Source: an uncultured Coriobacteriaceae bacterium (GTDB lineage: Bacteria > Actinomycetota > Coriobacteriia > Coriobacteriales > Coriobacteriaceae). From it: a stretch of 62,210 nucleotides of DNA. Position 1 is the stretch's first letter. Each line of letters opens with the position of its first letter. The stretch covers positions 1 to 62,210 of the forward strand of contig CALUFC010000012.1 of the NCBI GenBank assembly GCA_944319885.1, read 5' to 3'. This document shows, piece after piece, positions 52,423 through 61,175 of this stretch. The position numbers and the translations under genes were made by a program. The notes under the pieces are model-generated. The model searched no databases, had not been told where the DNA came from, and saw nothing but the letters and a program-made list of their open reading frames with translations.

Positions 52423-54354
52423 ATGGAAACGATTATTCTTGACATTCTTGATCGGTTGCGGCGCGGCGAGGCGGTTGATGACCGTACGCTCGTGAAGCTC
52501 ATTCATGCCGAGGCCAAGCGTGCGGGTGGCGACAAGCGCGCGTTTGCCAAGCGGCGTTTGCTGCCGTTTTACCAGCGCGTTAAAGCTGAGGAGCCAGAGC
52601 GCTGGGCGCGTTGGCACATCACACCCGAGCTTGAGCGCAGGCTCGTGGGCGTTTTGCGTATGAAACCGCGTCGATCGGCTTCGGGCGTGGCGACCATCAC
52701 GGTCATCACCAAACCGTGGCCCTGCTCGGGGCGATGCGTGTTCTGTCCCAGCGATATTCGCATGCCGAAAAGCTATCTTGCCGATGAGCCCGCCTGCGCC
52801 CGCGCAGAGCAAAGTTGCTTCGATCCGTATCTGCAGGTTTCCGCACGTCTCACCGCGCTTTCACAGATGGGGCATGCAACCGACAAGATCGAGCTCATTA
52901 TCCTTGGTGGCACGTGGAGCGATTATCCGCGCGCCTACCAAACATGGTTTGTGACCGAGCTTTTCCGAGCCCTGAACGACGATGCCGTGGCAAGGGTCGG
53001 AGCGAATCCCATGTTGCGGGGCTTTGCCGACGGGACGGAGGGCGCACTTGCAGGGGCAGATGACACCGATCAGGCCGGTCTTGTGCCCGAGGGTGTCCTC
53101 ATGCGCCGCGCACGCTACCGCGCCTGTGGGCTTATGGATGCGGATGCCGAGAAAACCCGCATGTCACGCGCTGCGTCAGCAGGGGAGCTGCAGCAGCGCA
53201 TCAACGCGGGCGAGCTCACCTACAACGAGACCGTTGCACGCATCACAGGTTCCGGTACGCCATGGGGGGAAGCTGCGCAGTGGCAGACGGCAACGCTTGG
53301 CGAGCTCGAGGTCGAGCAGCGCCGGAACGAACATGCGCGGCATCGCGTGGTGGGTCTTGTAGTGGAAACGCGGCCCGACGCCATCACGCCCGAGCGGCTC
53401 GAGCTTATTCGGCGCATGGGCGCGACCAAGATCCAGATGGGCATTCAAAGCCTTGACCAGCATATTCTCGATGTCAACCACCGTGGCATCACGGTCGAAG
53501 AGATCAGGCACGCGTTTGCGCTCACGAGGCTCTTCGGCTTCAAGATCCACGCGCATTTCATGGTGAATCTGCTGGGCGCCACGCCCGAGGGCGACAAGCG
53601 CGATTACGAGCGATTCGCTACCGAGGAGCCGTTCCAGCCCGATGAGGTGAAGCTCTATCCTTGCGCGCTTATCGACGGCGCCGAGCTCTGCCGCTGCTAT
53701 GAGGCGGGGACATGGCGTCCGTACGCCGAGGAAGAGCTCATCGACGTGCTCACCGAAGACGTGCTCGTCACGCCGGCATGGACGCGCGTCTCGCGCATGA
53801 TTCGGGACTTCTCGTCCAACGATATCAAGGCGGGCAATAAGAAGCCCAACCTTCGGCAGCTTGTGGAGCAGCGCGTTGCGGCGGCAGGGCGCGAGGTGCG
53901 TGAGATCCGATATCGTGAGGTGGGCACGCGCGAGATCGATCTCTCGGAGATTTTACTTAAGGTGGTGCCGTACGAAACGGGTGCCACCAGCGAGCGTTTC
54001 TTGCAGTGGGTGACACCCGACGGGCACATCGCGGGCTTCTTGCGGCTCTCGCTGCCGAGCGAGCAGGCCGTGCGCACGCTCTCGGATGAGCTGGGTGACA
54101 CCGCGCCGGTGCGCCTCGGCGAGGCGATGATTCGCGAGGTTCATGTATACGGCATGGCGACGCGGGTGGGTGCAGCGGGGTCTTCGGCGCAGCACCATGG
54201 GCTCGGCCGGCAGCTTATTGAGCGCGCCTGCGAGCTTGCGCGCGAAGCGGGATACAGCCGCATCAACGTGATCAGCGCGGTGGGCACTCGCGAGTACTAC
54301 CGTCGGCTTGGATTTGTGGATAACGGCCTCTACCAGCAAAGGAGGCTTCTATGA
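52423..54354 (+). CDS. Elp3-type tRNA uridine(34) modification enzyme (radical SAM plus GNAT)
   Basis: 643 residues. The radical SAM cluster site reads PCSGRCVFCPSD (Cys-x3-Cys-x2-Cys). Further Elp3 landmarks are IILGGTWSDYPRAYQ, VVGLVVETRPDAI and QMGIQSLDQHIL. The C-terminal acetyltransferase domain has QHHGLGRQLIERA and REYYRRLGF. Bacterial and archaeal Elp3 acts alone to form carboxymethyl uridine at the tRNA wobble base using acetyl-CoA and a radical. The stop overlaps the next gene (ATGA) with AAAGGAGG upstream of that start, so the two are coupled. Confidence 0.9.
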   Translation: METIILDILDRLRRGEAVDDRTLVKLIHAEAKRAGGDKRAFAKRRLLPFYQRVKAEEPERWARWHITPELERRLVGVLRMKPRRSASGVATITVITKPWPCSGRCVFCPSDIRMPKSYLADEPACARAEQSCFDPYLQVSARLTALSQMGHATDKIELIILGGTWSDYPRAYQTWFVTELFRALNDDAVARVGANPMLRGFADGTEGALAGADDTDQAGLVPEGVLMRRARYRACGLMDADAEKTRMSRAASAGELQQRINAGELTYNETVARITGSGTPWGEAAQWQTATLGELEVEQRRNEHARHRVVGLVVETRPDAITPERLELIRRMGATKIQMGIQSLDQHILDVNHRGITVEEIRHAFALTRLFGFKIHAHFMVNLLGATPEGDKRDYERFATEEPFQPDEVKLYPCALIDGAELCRCYEAGTWRPYAEEELIDVLTEDVLVTPAWTRVSRMIRDFSSNDIKAGNKKPNLRQLVEQRVAAAGREVREIRYREVGTREIDLSEILLKVVPYETGATSERFLQWVTPDGHIAGFLRLSLPSEQAVRTLSDELGDTAPVRLGEAMIREVHVYGMATRVGAAGSSAQHHGLGRQLIERACELAREAGYSRINVISAVGTREYYRRLGFVDNGLYQQRRLL

Positions 54355-55361
54355 GCGAGCGGAAAGGGCCTTCCCACGAAGCGTCCGAGCTGCAGCATAC
54401 CGCGGGTGTGATCGCTGCCGTGGTAACGGTTGTGGTGGTTGCGGCGACGTTGCAGATCGCACAGCTTGAGAGCCCCGTGGCCGAGATCATGCTCGTGATC
54501 CTGGCGGCGGCGATCGCGTTGGCGTGGATCCGCATCATGTTTGATCCTCATCTTGTGCGCACTAAGCACGGCATGGCATACGTCTACACAAGACCGGCGG
54601 CGGATGGCGAGCCGGTGCGCGTGTTGCGCCAAGGCGGGGTGTTCCAGTCGGCATCGTATCTGGGCGAGCGCTGCTTCGAGCCCGTATTCGCGTACCATCG
54701 CGCGTTCGATGCGATGTTCGAGACGGGGCGCGATGTGCGGCATGTTCTTGCACTTGGCGGCGGCGGGTTCGCTTGGCCCAAGCATGCGCTTGCCGAGCAT
54801 CCCGATCTGCAGGTCGATGTGGTCGAGATCGACCCTGCTATCGTAAACGCAGCGCGCCGATGGTTCTTCGTTGACGAGCTTGCTGCGCAGGTGGGCGCGG
54901 TCGAAGGATCGTGTGTAGCAGGTGCCGCGCAGGGTGCATCGGCCTCGTCGGGTCAGGCCGCGCGCCTGGGCATCATCGTGGCGGACGCACGCGCGTACCT
55001 CGAGCGCGCCGATGCGCCTCGCTACGACGCCGTCGTGAACGACACCTTCTCCGGGCGCGAGCCCGTGCGCCGTCTCGCAACTGCCGAGGCGGCCCGTGCG
55101 TGCAAGGACCATCTGGTTCCCGGCGGGTTGTATCTTGCCAATGTGGTTTCGCAGCGCGATGGCGCGGACCTCGCGTTCTTGCGCGATACGGTGGCGACGC
55201 TCTCGCAGGTGTTCGCGAACGTGCAGATTGTCCCCGCACTCGACGAGGGCCTAGCCGGAGAGGATAATTACCTCGTGGTGGCAACTGACGGCGCGCTGTC
55301 GCTGGCAGAAGCCATCCCGTATGATGACGACTTCCTGGGCAGTGTGATGCACGATGGCTGA
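54351..55361 (+). CDS. Membrane-anchored spermidine synthase-like protein
   Basis: 336 residues. Two N-terminal hydrophobic helices (about residues 18-60) precede a methyltransferase-type domain with LALGGGGFAWPKHAL, VVEIDPAIVNAARRWF and VVNDTFSGREP. The last is the aspartate loop region of fused spermidine synthases. Such proteins are often labelled polyamine synthases but many lack proof. No SAM decarboxylase (speD) gene is near. It overlaps elp3 by four bases and the CapA-like gene by eight, so expression is coupled to tRNA modification and an envelope protein, an odd but tight arrangement. Confidence 0.8.
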   Translation: MSERKGPSHEASELQHTAGVIAAVVTVVVVAATLQIAQLESPVAEIMLVILAAAIALAWIRIMFDPHLVRTKHGMAYVYTRPAADGEPVRVLRQGGVFQSASYLGERCFEPVFAYHRAFDAMFETGRDVRHVLALGGGGFAWPKHALAEHPDLQVDVVEIDPAIVNAARRWFFVDELAAQVGAVEGSCVAGAAQGASASSGQAARLGIIVADARAYLERADAPRYDAVVNDTFSGREPVRRLATAEAARACKDHLVPGGLYLANVVSQRDGADLAFLRDTVATLSQVFANVQIVPALDEGLAGEDNYLVVATDGALSLAEAIPYDDDFLGSVMHDG

Positions 55362-56631
55362 GATATCTCGCAGCGCAACCACGGACGGCGCGTTAGGCGG
55401 CGCCACGCATCTCGTGTCGCGCCGCGGGTTCGTCTCGGCGCTCGCCGCGGGCGCGCTGCTGCCGCTCGCGGGTTGTGCGGGGCTTCCGGGCTCGCAAGGC
55501 TCCGCCGTCGGCTCGGCAGATGCCCACGCCGCGACGAATCTCGCGACCATCTCCGATGCCGCCGCCGCACCCGATCGCGTGTCCATCTGCATGGTGGGCG
55601 ACGTGCTCGTGCACCCCGGCGTGTGGATGAGCGGCGAGCGCGGTGACGGCACGCGCAACTACGACCACATCTACGCCCAGCTTGCGCAAACGTTCACCGA
55701 GGCGGACATCGCCATCGTGAACCAGGAGACCATCCTGGGCGGCGCGGCGCTGGGGCTTTCGGGCTATCCCATGTTCTGCAGCCCGCAGGAGTTTGGCGAC
55801 GCCGAGGCGGCGGTGGGGGTGGACGTTGCCTGCGCTGCGACCAACCATGCGCTCGACAAGGGGTTCGAGGGCATCCAGGCAGAGCTCTCCTTCTGGGCGG
55901 AGCGTCATCCCGAGGTGACCTGCGCGGGCATCTTCGATTCGCAGGAGCGCTCCGCCACAATACCCATCGTGGAGCGCAGCGGCATCAAGGCCGCGGTCCT
56001 CAACTACACCGAGAGCACCAACGGCATCCCCGTACCCGCGTCCGCGCCGTGGTGCGTGGCCATGCTCGACCGCGACCGCGTGGCGAGCGATGTCTCGGCG
56101 GCGCGCGAGCAGGGCGCCGATATCGTGATCGTGTGCCCGCACTGGGGCGTCGAGTACCAGTACCAGCCCAACGAGGCGCAGCGCAGCTGGGCGGACTATT
56201 TCCTCAGCCTGGGGGTCGACGCGGTCATCGGCACGCACCCGCATGTGCTCGAGCCGCTCGAGCTCCTCACCGGCGCCGACGGGCATGCCATGCCGGTCTT
56301 TTGGTCGCTTGGGAACTACGTGTCGTGGCAGGCGCGCAAAGACACCATGGTGGGCGGTCTGGCCGAGCTCGCGTTCGAGCGCGCGGCAGACGGCTCGGGC
56401 GTGCGCGTGACGGCGGCAGCCCTCACGCCGGTCATTACGCACCTGGCGATGGACCCCAGCATGGCGGTGTACCCCATCGCGGCGTATACCGAGGAGCTGG
56501 CCCAGGCAAACCGCATCCGCACGCAAGGCGGTGCCGGCGACTTCTCCCTCGAGTGGTGCCACAGCCATTGCGCCGAGGTGCTCGGCGAGGGCTACGACCG
56601 CGCCTCCGGCGTATTCGCGCTCGCGGTGTAG
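55354..56631 (+). CDS. CapA family (PGA_cap) secreted lipoprotein
   Basis: 425 residues. The N-terminus joins a twin-arginine-like motif (SRRGFVSALAAGALL) to a lipobox (LAGCAG), so it should be an exported lipoprotein. The PGA_cap/CapA domain follows: SICMVGDVLVHPG, IAIVNQETILGG, AATNHALDKGFEGI, VVCPHWGVEYQY and VIGTHPHVLEPLE, the metal-site Asp, Asn and His residues of the calcineurin-like fold. CapA proteins take part in poly-gamma-glutamate capsule formation, though many family members have other or unknown roles. No capBC genes are here, so a capsule role is not supported. Confidence 0.9.
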   Translation: MAEISRSATTDGALGGATHLVSRRGFVSALAAGALLPLAGCAGLPGSQGSAVGSADAHAATNLATISDAAAAPDRVSICMVGDVLVHPGVWMSGERGDGTRNYDHIYAQLAQTFTEADIAIVNQETILGGAALGLSGYPMFCSPQEFGDAEAAVGVDVACAATNHALDKGFEGIQAELSFWAERHPEVTCAGIFDSQERSATIPIVERSGIKAAVLNYTESTNGIPVPASAPWCVAMLDRDRVASDVSAAREQGADIVIVCPHWGVEYQYQPNEAQRSWADYFLSLGVDAVIGTHPHVLEPLELLTGADGHAMPVFWSLGNYVSWQARKDTMVGGLAELAFERAADGSGVRVTAAALTPVITHLAMDPSMAVYPIAAYTEELAQANRIRTQGGAGDFSLEWCHSHCAEVLGEGYDRASGVFALAV

Positions 56632-56637
56632 AGGGCG

Positions 56638-56853
56638 CTACCGCACCACGGCGAACCCGAGCCGCTCCAAGATGCCGATGATGCCGCGTGCGGCAACGCG
56701 GTCGTACTCGCGACTCTGCTCGGAGAGCTCGTCGTAGGGGATGAGGTCGGGATGGATGCGGCGCTCGTCGTCGCGCGGGAATCCGGCGATCCAGCCGTCG
56801 CGCAGGCGCTCTAATTTTTCGCTAGAATCAACGGATTCCTGCTCAGCGGACAT
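56638..56853 (-). pseudogene. RyR domain protein, 5' truncated
   Basis: The last about 60 residues match the RyR (ryanodine receptor) domain as it occurs in bacteria: RDGWIAGFPRDDERR, HPDLIPYDELSEQSREYDR, ILERLGF. Only the second half of the domain is present. The start codon at 56853 has no ribosome site, and the residues ahead of the match look unrelated. Insertion sequence remnants lie next to it, so the upstream part was probably lost by recombination. The 293 bp upstream (56854-57146) show no gene. It converges with the CapA-like gene. Confidence 0.55.
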
Positions 56854-57146
56854 TAACGGAATTATGAGAACGAATACATTGCATTTCATAACGCCGACAG
56901 TTTGATTCAGCCTGCTCAACTCTCGATGTGCGCACTGCTCAGAAATTGGCGTTAATTCAGACCATTTCTTATTGTATTGCCTATCAGCACTCCGGAGAGG
57001 ATGCGCCTGACGCTGGCGGCTTTCTTCCGAGTGGGCAGTGTTATCCGAAGGGGTACGGGCCGGCCAATTCTTCTCAGGTGTGTGTGACAGGATTCCTTCT
57101 ATCCCGCTCTCGGGGATTCCAGCCGTACTCTCAGCCAAGATAAACA

Positions 57147-57344
57147 ATGCAGAATCGGGGCGTCATCAGGGCCGAGTGCGCGCATGCGAGAACCTTCGAG
57201 ACGCGCGAGCAGGCATCGCTCGAGATCTCCGAGTACATCGAGTGCTTCTGCAACAGGGTCAGGATCCACTCGGCGCTGGGGAACCTCAGCCCGGCGGAGT
57301 TCGAGGCGAGGCATCGGGAGGGCGCCGCCCTGAATGCGGCGTAG
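57147..57344 (+). pseudogene. IS3-family transposase, C-terminal remnant
   Basis: The 65-residue frame ends with ETREQASLEISEYIECFCN and RVRIHSALGNLSPAEFEAR, the hallmark end of IS3 OrfB transposases (rve_3). The catalytic DDE core is missing. The match starts near 57180. It stops just before the IS21-type remnant at 57382, so two unrelated elements meet here. Confidence 0.75.
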
Positions 57345-57381
57345 GGGTGTAAACGGAATCGGGGTAGATTCAAATTCAGAT

Positions 57382-57555
57382 TCACACCTCGGCGGCGCCC
57401 ATCGCGGCGACGTCGTCGAACGTCAGGCCGCGCTCGCGGATCGCCTTGGCGCACGCCGAGACGTCGCGCTTGCTCGCGTGCAGGGCGGCGGCGACCCCGG
57501 CCTGGGAGACCCCTCCCTTCGCCAGCATCAGGAGGATCTTCTTTCTCTTGGACAT
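57382..57555 (-). pseudogene. IstA-like transposase, N-terminal fragment
   Basis: 57 residues from the ATG at 57555, preceded by AAAGGGG. The fragment SKRKKILLMLAKGGVSQAGV and SKRDVSACAKAIRERGLT is the helix-turn-helix start of an IS21-type IstA. It stops at 57382 after AAEV, far short of about 400-500 residues, with no catalytic domain. Confidence 0.6.
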
Positions 57556-57697
57556 GGGCACCAGCCCCTTTCCGTTTCGCGGCGCCCGCCCTTCGGGCGC
57601 CCTCCCCACGGATTCTAGGAGCGGTACCATGCGAGCCGATTCCCGGTACCACCGGTGCTGACCGCTGGTACCAAAAATCGCTGACCCGCGTTACCAG
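57382..57697 (-). mobile_element. IS21-type insertion sequence, left-end remnant
   Basis: Read on the minus strand, the end near 57697 begins with GGTAACGCGGGTCAGC, then GGTACCAGCGGTCAGC and another GGTACC. This is a row of repeated GGTCAGC/GGTACC blocks like the multiple terminal repeats of IS21 elements. They lead into the start of an istA-like gene, which is cut at 57382. The rest of the element, including istB, is gone. Confidence 0.55.
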
Positions 57698-57937
57698 ATT
57701 GGGTTACTACTCACTCTGGGAGTTTGCGAAGGGCGCGTTATCGAAGTGTATCGCGTTGCGGGCTGGTTTTACGCCGGTGAAGTTATGAGGCAAGATGAGG
57801 GCTTCGTGTCCGCGGATGGTCGCATCGAGTTCGTCGGCAACCTTGCAAGTGAGGCGCTGCGGCGGCGTTACAAAGACCGGCTCGTCACGGATCTGTTCCA
57901 TGGACAGAATCCGATCAAGTATGTCGGTGACGCCTGA
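57698..57937 (+). pseudogene. 3' fragment of a gene cut by the IS21-type element
   Basis: The frame runs straight out of the insertion sequence end and continues as RVIEVYRVAGWFYAGEVM, DGRIEFVGNLASEAL and RYKDRLVTDLFHGQNPIKYV, ending GDA. It reads like the C-terminal end of a larger globular protein of unknown family (a GQNPIKYV-type ending is familiar from uncharacterised restriction-associated proteins, but I cannot name it). The GTG at 57746 has no clear site. It converges with the DUF262 gene, four bases away. Confidence 0.5.
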
Positions 57938-57940
57938 TTG

Positions 57941-59752
57941 CTAGAGCGAGTCGAAGTACTCCTTGATGCGCTTTGCCATAAGCTGGCGTCTCTTTGCGAG
58001 GAACTCGTCATAGTCTGACGCGGTCATCTCGAAGATGCCATCTGGAATGCAATTCGCCTCGAGGTTCGCCCGAAGGTCTTCCAGATCGGCGATATCTCCA
58101 AAATAGCTATCGCCATGTACGCAGGCATCGCGTGCAACGGAGAAGTATTCTTTTGGGCTCTTCTTTCCAATAGCTATGTTGATCTTCTTTTCGAGATATG
58201 TGTAGTTTGCAACCTGATTGTAGAGGCGTTGCGGTGCATCCAGCTCCTTCCTTAGGTATGCCTTCGGGAAGATGTGGTGGATGTCGCCTACATTGGCAAC
58301 AACGTCGGACACCTTGAAGCCCTGCGTGAACAACGTATTGTCTGCAGCCCTTACTTGAGCAGCAACATAAACAAGCCACGCTCCCGTTCGGATACTCGTG
58401 GTATTCAGACGCTGCGGTAGTTCAACATTCCAGAACGTATCAGAAAGGCGCGCGGCTACGATTTCATCGTAAAGCGATTTAAATCCTTCTTCGGAGATCC
58501 TTCTGATGTCGCGATCCATGATCGACTCGGAAGAGCCCGAGTAGCGTCCTGTTAAAACCGACATGACGTACCAACGCTGGACCCACCGCTTCACGTCGGT
58601 GGAAGAGACGCTCTTGTCCTCGCGCAGCGTGAGGTACAGATTGTATGCAAAGTTAACGGCACCTTGTGATCCGATGAGCGTGGAGGTAGAAAAACCTGCC
58701 GCGCGGAGTGCCATGACAAAATCTTTGAAGTTACCTGCAGACATGAATCTCAAAAGGCCCTCATGAAGCTTAGCGAAAGAGTCGTCTGCAATCTCACTCC
58801 GATATTCCCGCTTCTCAAAGTCACGGCCGGAGAGGAGCGAAACAAGGTCCGCAAGCTTGCCGCGACCGAACATGTGCATAAATGCCACGCGGAGCATGTC
58901 GTTGTAGTCCGGATCGTAGATGTCGTCGTGGTCGGATTTGAGCCATGCGGTCTTCGGGACGTACTCGGATTCCATATACTCGGGGTCATGGGCAGCGATG
59001 GTCGACCAAAACTCCGGCTTAACTGCCATATGGCACCAGTAGTCAATTGCTTTGCGCATGAGCGCGCCAGAGTGCGTCTCATCGGCGGCAATCTTTGACA
59101 TGGCAAAATCTGCCTGCGAAAGGACAACGCCCTTCGAATTAATTCGAATAAAGATGTTCGTAACCTCATCAATGGTGCAGGACGCATCGATTACGATGCA
59201 GCCAAGCTGGCGCGATCCAATAGACGTCAGGTCGGAAACGCGCTGGCTAACCACCGTGGGATCACAGCTTGGGTTCGCCTTGATGTAGTCATTCGTGAAC
59301 GTCCACGAATTAAACCCGGGCCTGAACAGCTCGGCAATATCGGGAATCCAGCTGCTGTTCTTCTCAATAACGGGAGTCAGCACTGCAAACGGCGTGTCTT
59401 CTCCTTCGTAGACCGGGTTAAATGCAATCTTTATTCGCTTCGATTCGTAGTTTTCATTCAGGATTGGCATGCCCGAAAGTGCCGCCATCAAAGCGGTTAC
59501 TCGCTGCTGGCCATCAATAAGAACGGTCTTGCCCTCGGCGGTTCCACCGCCCTTTATTTTCACATCGGGGTTTTTCCACGTAATGAGATATCCCGTTGGG
59601 TACCCGTGGTAAAGCGAATCGATGAGATCGCGCACTTTCGTGCTGTCCCATACAAAGGGCCGCTGGATCTCGGGGATAGCGATGTCGCGTGACTCAATCA
59701 GGCCTAAGATTGATTGAACGGAGTAGGTTGTTACGGTGTAGCAATCTTTCAT
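57941..59752 (-). CDS. DUF262 protein with C-terminal HNH-like (DUF1524-type) region
   Basis: 603 residues. The DUF262 signature is complete: IPEIQRPFVWDSTKVRDLID, LIDGQQRVTAL and NIFIRINSKGV. This domain, related to ParB, hydrolyses or senses nucleotides in the GmrS half of the GmrSD type IV restriction enzyme. Near the C-terminus GDIHHIFPKAYLRKE resembles the HNH-type DUF1524 (GmrD) site, so one protein may hold both activities. The AT-richer composition and the IS debris nearby suggest an acquired, defence-like gene. A role against modified phage DNA is possible but unproven. Confidence 0.85.
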   Translation of the reverse strand: MKDCYTVTTYSVQSILGLIESRDIAIPEIQRPFVWDSTKVRDLIDSLYHGYPTGYLITWKNPDVKIKGGGTAEGKTVLIDGQQRVTALMAALSGMPILNENYESKRIKIAFNPVYEGEDTPFAVLTPVIEKNSSWIPDIAELFRPGFNSWTFTNDYIKANPSCDPTVVSQRVSDLTSIGSRQLGCIVIDASCTIDEVTNIFIRINSKGVVLSQADFAMSKIAADETHSGALMRKAIDYWCHMAVKPEFWSTIAAHDPEYMESEYVPKTAWLKSDHDDIYDPDYNDMLRVAFMHMFGRGKLADLVSLLSGRDFEKREYRSEIADDSFAKLHEGLLRFMSAGNFKDFVMALRAAGFSTSTLIGSQGAVNFAYNLYLTLREDKSVSSTDVKRWVQRWYVMSVLTGRYSGSSESIMDRDIRRISEEGFKSLYDEIVAARLSDTFWNVELPQRLNTTSIRTGAWLVYVAAQVRAADNTLFTQGFKVSDVVANVGDIHHIFPKAYLRKELDAPQRLYNQVANYTYLEKKINIAIGKKSPKEYFSVARDACVHGDSYFGDIADLEDLRANLEANCIPDGIFEMTASDYDEFLAKRRQLMAKRIKEYFDSL

Positions 59753-60386
59753 GGTGGCCTCGCCTGATTAGTACGTTGAGAGATTGGGCGTTCTCATATG
59801 GAGACGTCATTGTGGATAATGATAGCCGAGATGCCAGCTTCACAAAGGAATGGGCGAAACCAAGCAAAGCTGTATTGGCCTGACATGTTCGTCGTGCAGT
59901 TCGTCAGGCTTTGGCGCGGTTCGTGCTTACGGAAGATGAAGCGCTTGCAAGCTATAGAATAGAGATGTCCCCATACCCATGCGCTCGATGCTCCCCCGCC
60001 GAAAGGGTCGTTCTCATGAAGGTTAAAACCAGAGAGTCAGGTACCGGAGAGATTGTCGAGACGGAGATTGCGAATCCCTATCCTGTTTGCTCGATTATGT
60101 ACTAGGAGTTCGAAAAGGGCATTCGGTGGATTCAGGTTCACGAAAAGATGATTAAGAAAGATGAGTTCGGCAACTACATCATCTACAAGACATCTGGCAT
60201 CCAGCGTCTGTCAACCATTCTGCTCATTCTCATCTTCCTCGCTTTGCTTGCGAAATAGATGGGTGAGGTTTTTAACTTGCGATGCAGACGTTTCATGTCG
60301 TCTTGAGGTGGGGTGCCTGTCGCTCCTCATAGGGGGTTGCGTAACGGGAGCGTACGTAAGTAGACGTTATGAGAAAGGAGTGCGCT
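59753..60386. other. 634 bp region with only broken small reading frames
   Basis: Apart from the interrupted frame at 59911-60258 this stretch has no gene. Its left end must contain the promoter of the minus-strand DUF262 gene, and its right end the promoter of the ADP-ribosylglycohydrolase gene. No strong consensus elements or hairpins stood out. Confidence 0.5.
59911..60258 (+). pseudogene. Small gene interrupted by an in-frame TAG
   Basis: One frame runs from about 59911 (TTG; ATG at 59965) through MSPYPCARCSPAERVVLMKV and ANPYPVCSIMY to a TAG at 60103-60105. It continues in the same frame as EFEKGIRWIQVHEKMIKKDE and a hydrophobic tail RLSTILLILIFLALLAK ending at 60258. Together this would be a roughly 98-115 residue protein with Cys pairs and a C-terminal membrane helix. 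The second part alone has an ATG at 60148 (36 residues) but no strong site. A decayed gene is likely. Confidence 0.4.
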
Positions 60387-61166
60387 GTGGCAAGAACACT
60401 TCGCGACTGCGTCTATGGCCAGGCGGTGGCTGACGCGCTGGGCGTTCCGTATGAGTTTCGTCCGCGGGGCTCGTTCCGCTGCACGGACATGGTCGGCCAC
60501 GGCAGCCACGACCAGCCGGCGGGCACGTGGAGCGACGACACGTCGATGGCGCTCGCCATTTGCGACAGCTACCGCGAGTTGGGATGCATCGATGCCGATG
60601 ACATCCGCGGGCGCTTCGTGCGGTGGTATCGCGAGGGCGCCTATACCGTCGACGGGCTCTTCGACATCGGCAACGCTACGCGCGAGGCGCTCGAGCGTGG
60701 GCACGGCCTTACGGGGGAGTGGGACAACGGCAACGGTTCGCTCATGCGCACGGTTCCGCTCGCGTTCACCGATGCCACCGACGATGGGGTGCGTGTCGTC
60801 TCCGCGATCACGCATGCGCATCCAACCTCGACGGAGACATGCGTGGTCATGGTACATATCGCGCGCGAGCTCATTGCCGGTGCGACTCCTGCAGACGTGA
60901 CGGGCGGCATCGCCGCGCGGCCCATGGACGAGATTTGCTCCGGCGGCTTCGTGCGTGACACCTTCGACGCTGCGCTCTGGTGCCTCGCCAACACGTCAAG
61001 CTATGCCGAGTGCGCGCTCGCCGCGGTGAACCTCGGGGATGACACGGACACCACAGCCGCCGTCGCCGGTGCGCTCGCGGGTATCGTCTACGGCGTCGAG
61101 GGGATTCCGGCCGAGTGGCTCGACAAGCTGCGGGGAACAGACGTCATCGAGGCGTGCCTGTTCTGA
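60387..61166 (+). CDS. ADP-ribosylglycohydrolase family protein
   Basis: 259 residues from a GTG at 60387, with AAAGGAG six bases upstream; an ATG at 60369 would overlap that site. The DraG-type motifs are present: GQAVADALGVPYEF, GTWSDDTSMALAI (metal-binding Asp pair) and NLGDDTDTTAAVAGALAGIVYG. The family removes ADP-ribose from arginine or other groups on proteins or nucleic acids. No partner ADP-ribosyltransferase is visible. It is convergent with the ATPase gene at the right edge. Confidence 0.9.
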   Translation: MARTLRDCVYGQAVADALGVPYEFRPRGSFRCTDMVGHGSHDQPAGTWSDDTSMALAICDSYRELGCIDADDIRGRFVRWYREGAYTVDGLFDIGNATREALERGHGLTGEWDNGNGSLMRTVPLAFTDATDDGVRVVSAITHAHPTSTETCVVMVHIARELIAGATPADVTGGIAARPMDEICSGGFVRDTFDAALWCLANTSSYAECALAAVNLGDDTDTTAAVAGALAGIVYGVEGIPAEWLDKLRGTDVIEACLF

Positions 61167-61175
61167 GGCATATGC

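Noticed and set aside
54351-55361. Assignment as speE with a polyamine pathway
   Set aside because: The domain fits, but there is no speD or other polyamine gene nearby and membrane-anchored relatives often have other roles, so no gene symbol was given.
55354-56631. Capsule (poly-gamma-glutamate) locus
   Set aside because: Only a CapA-type protein is present; the synthase genes capB and capC are not in the window.
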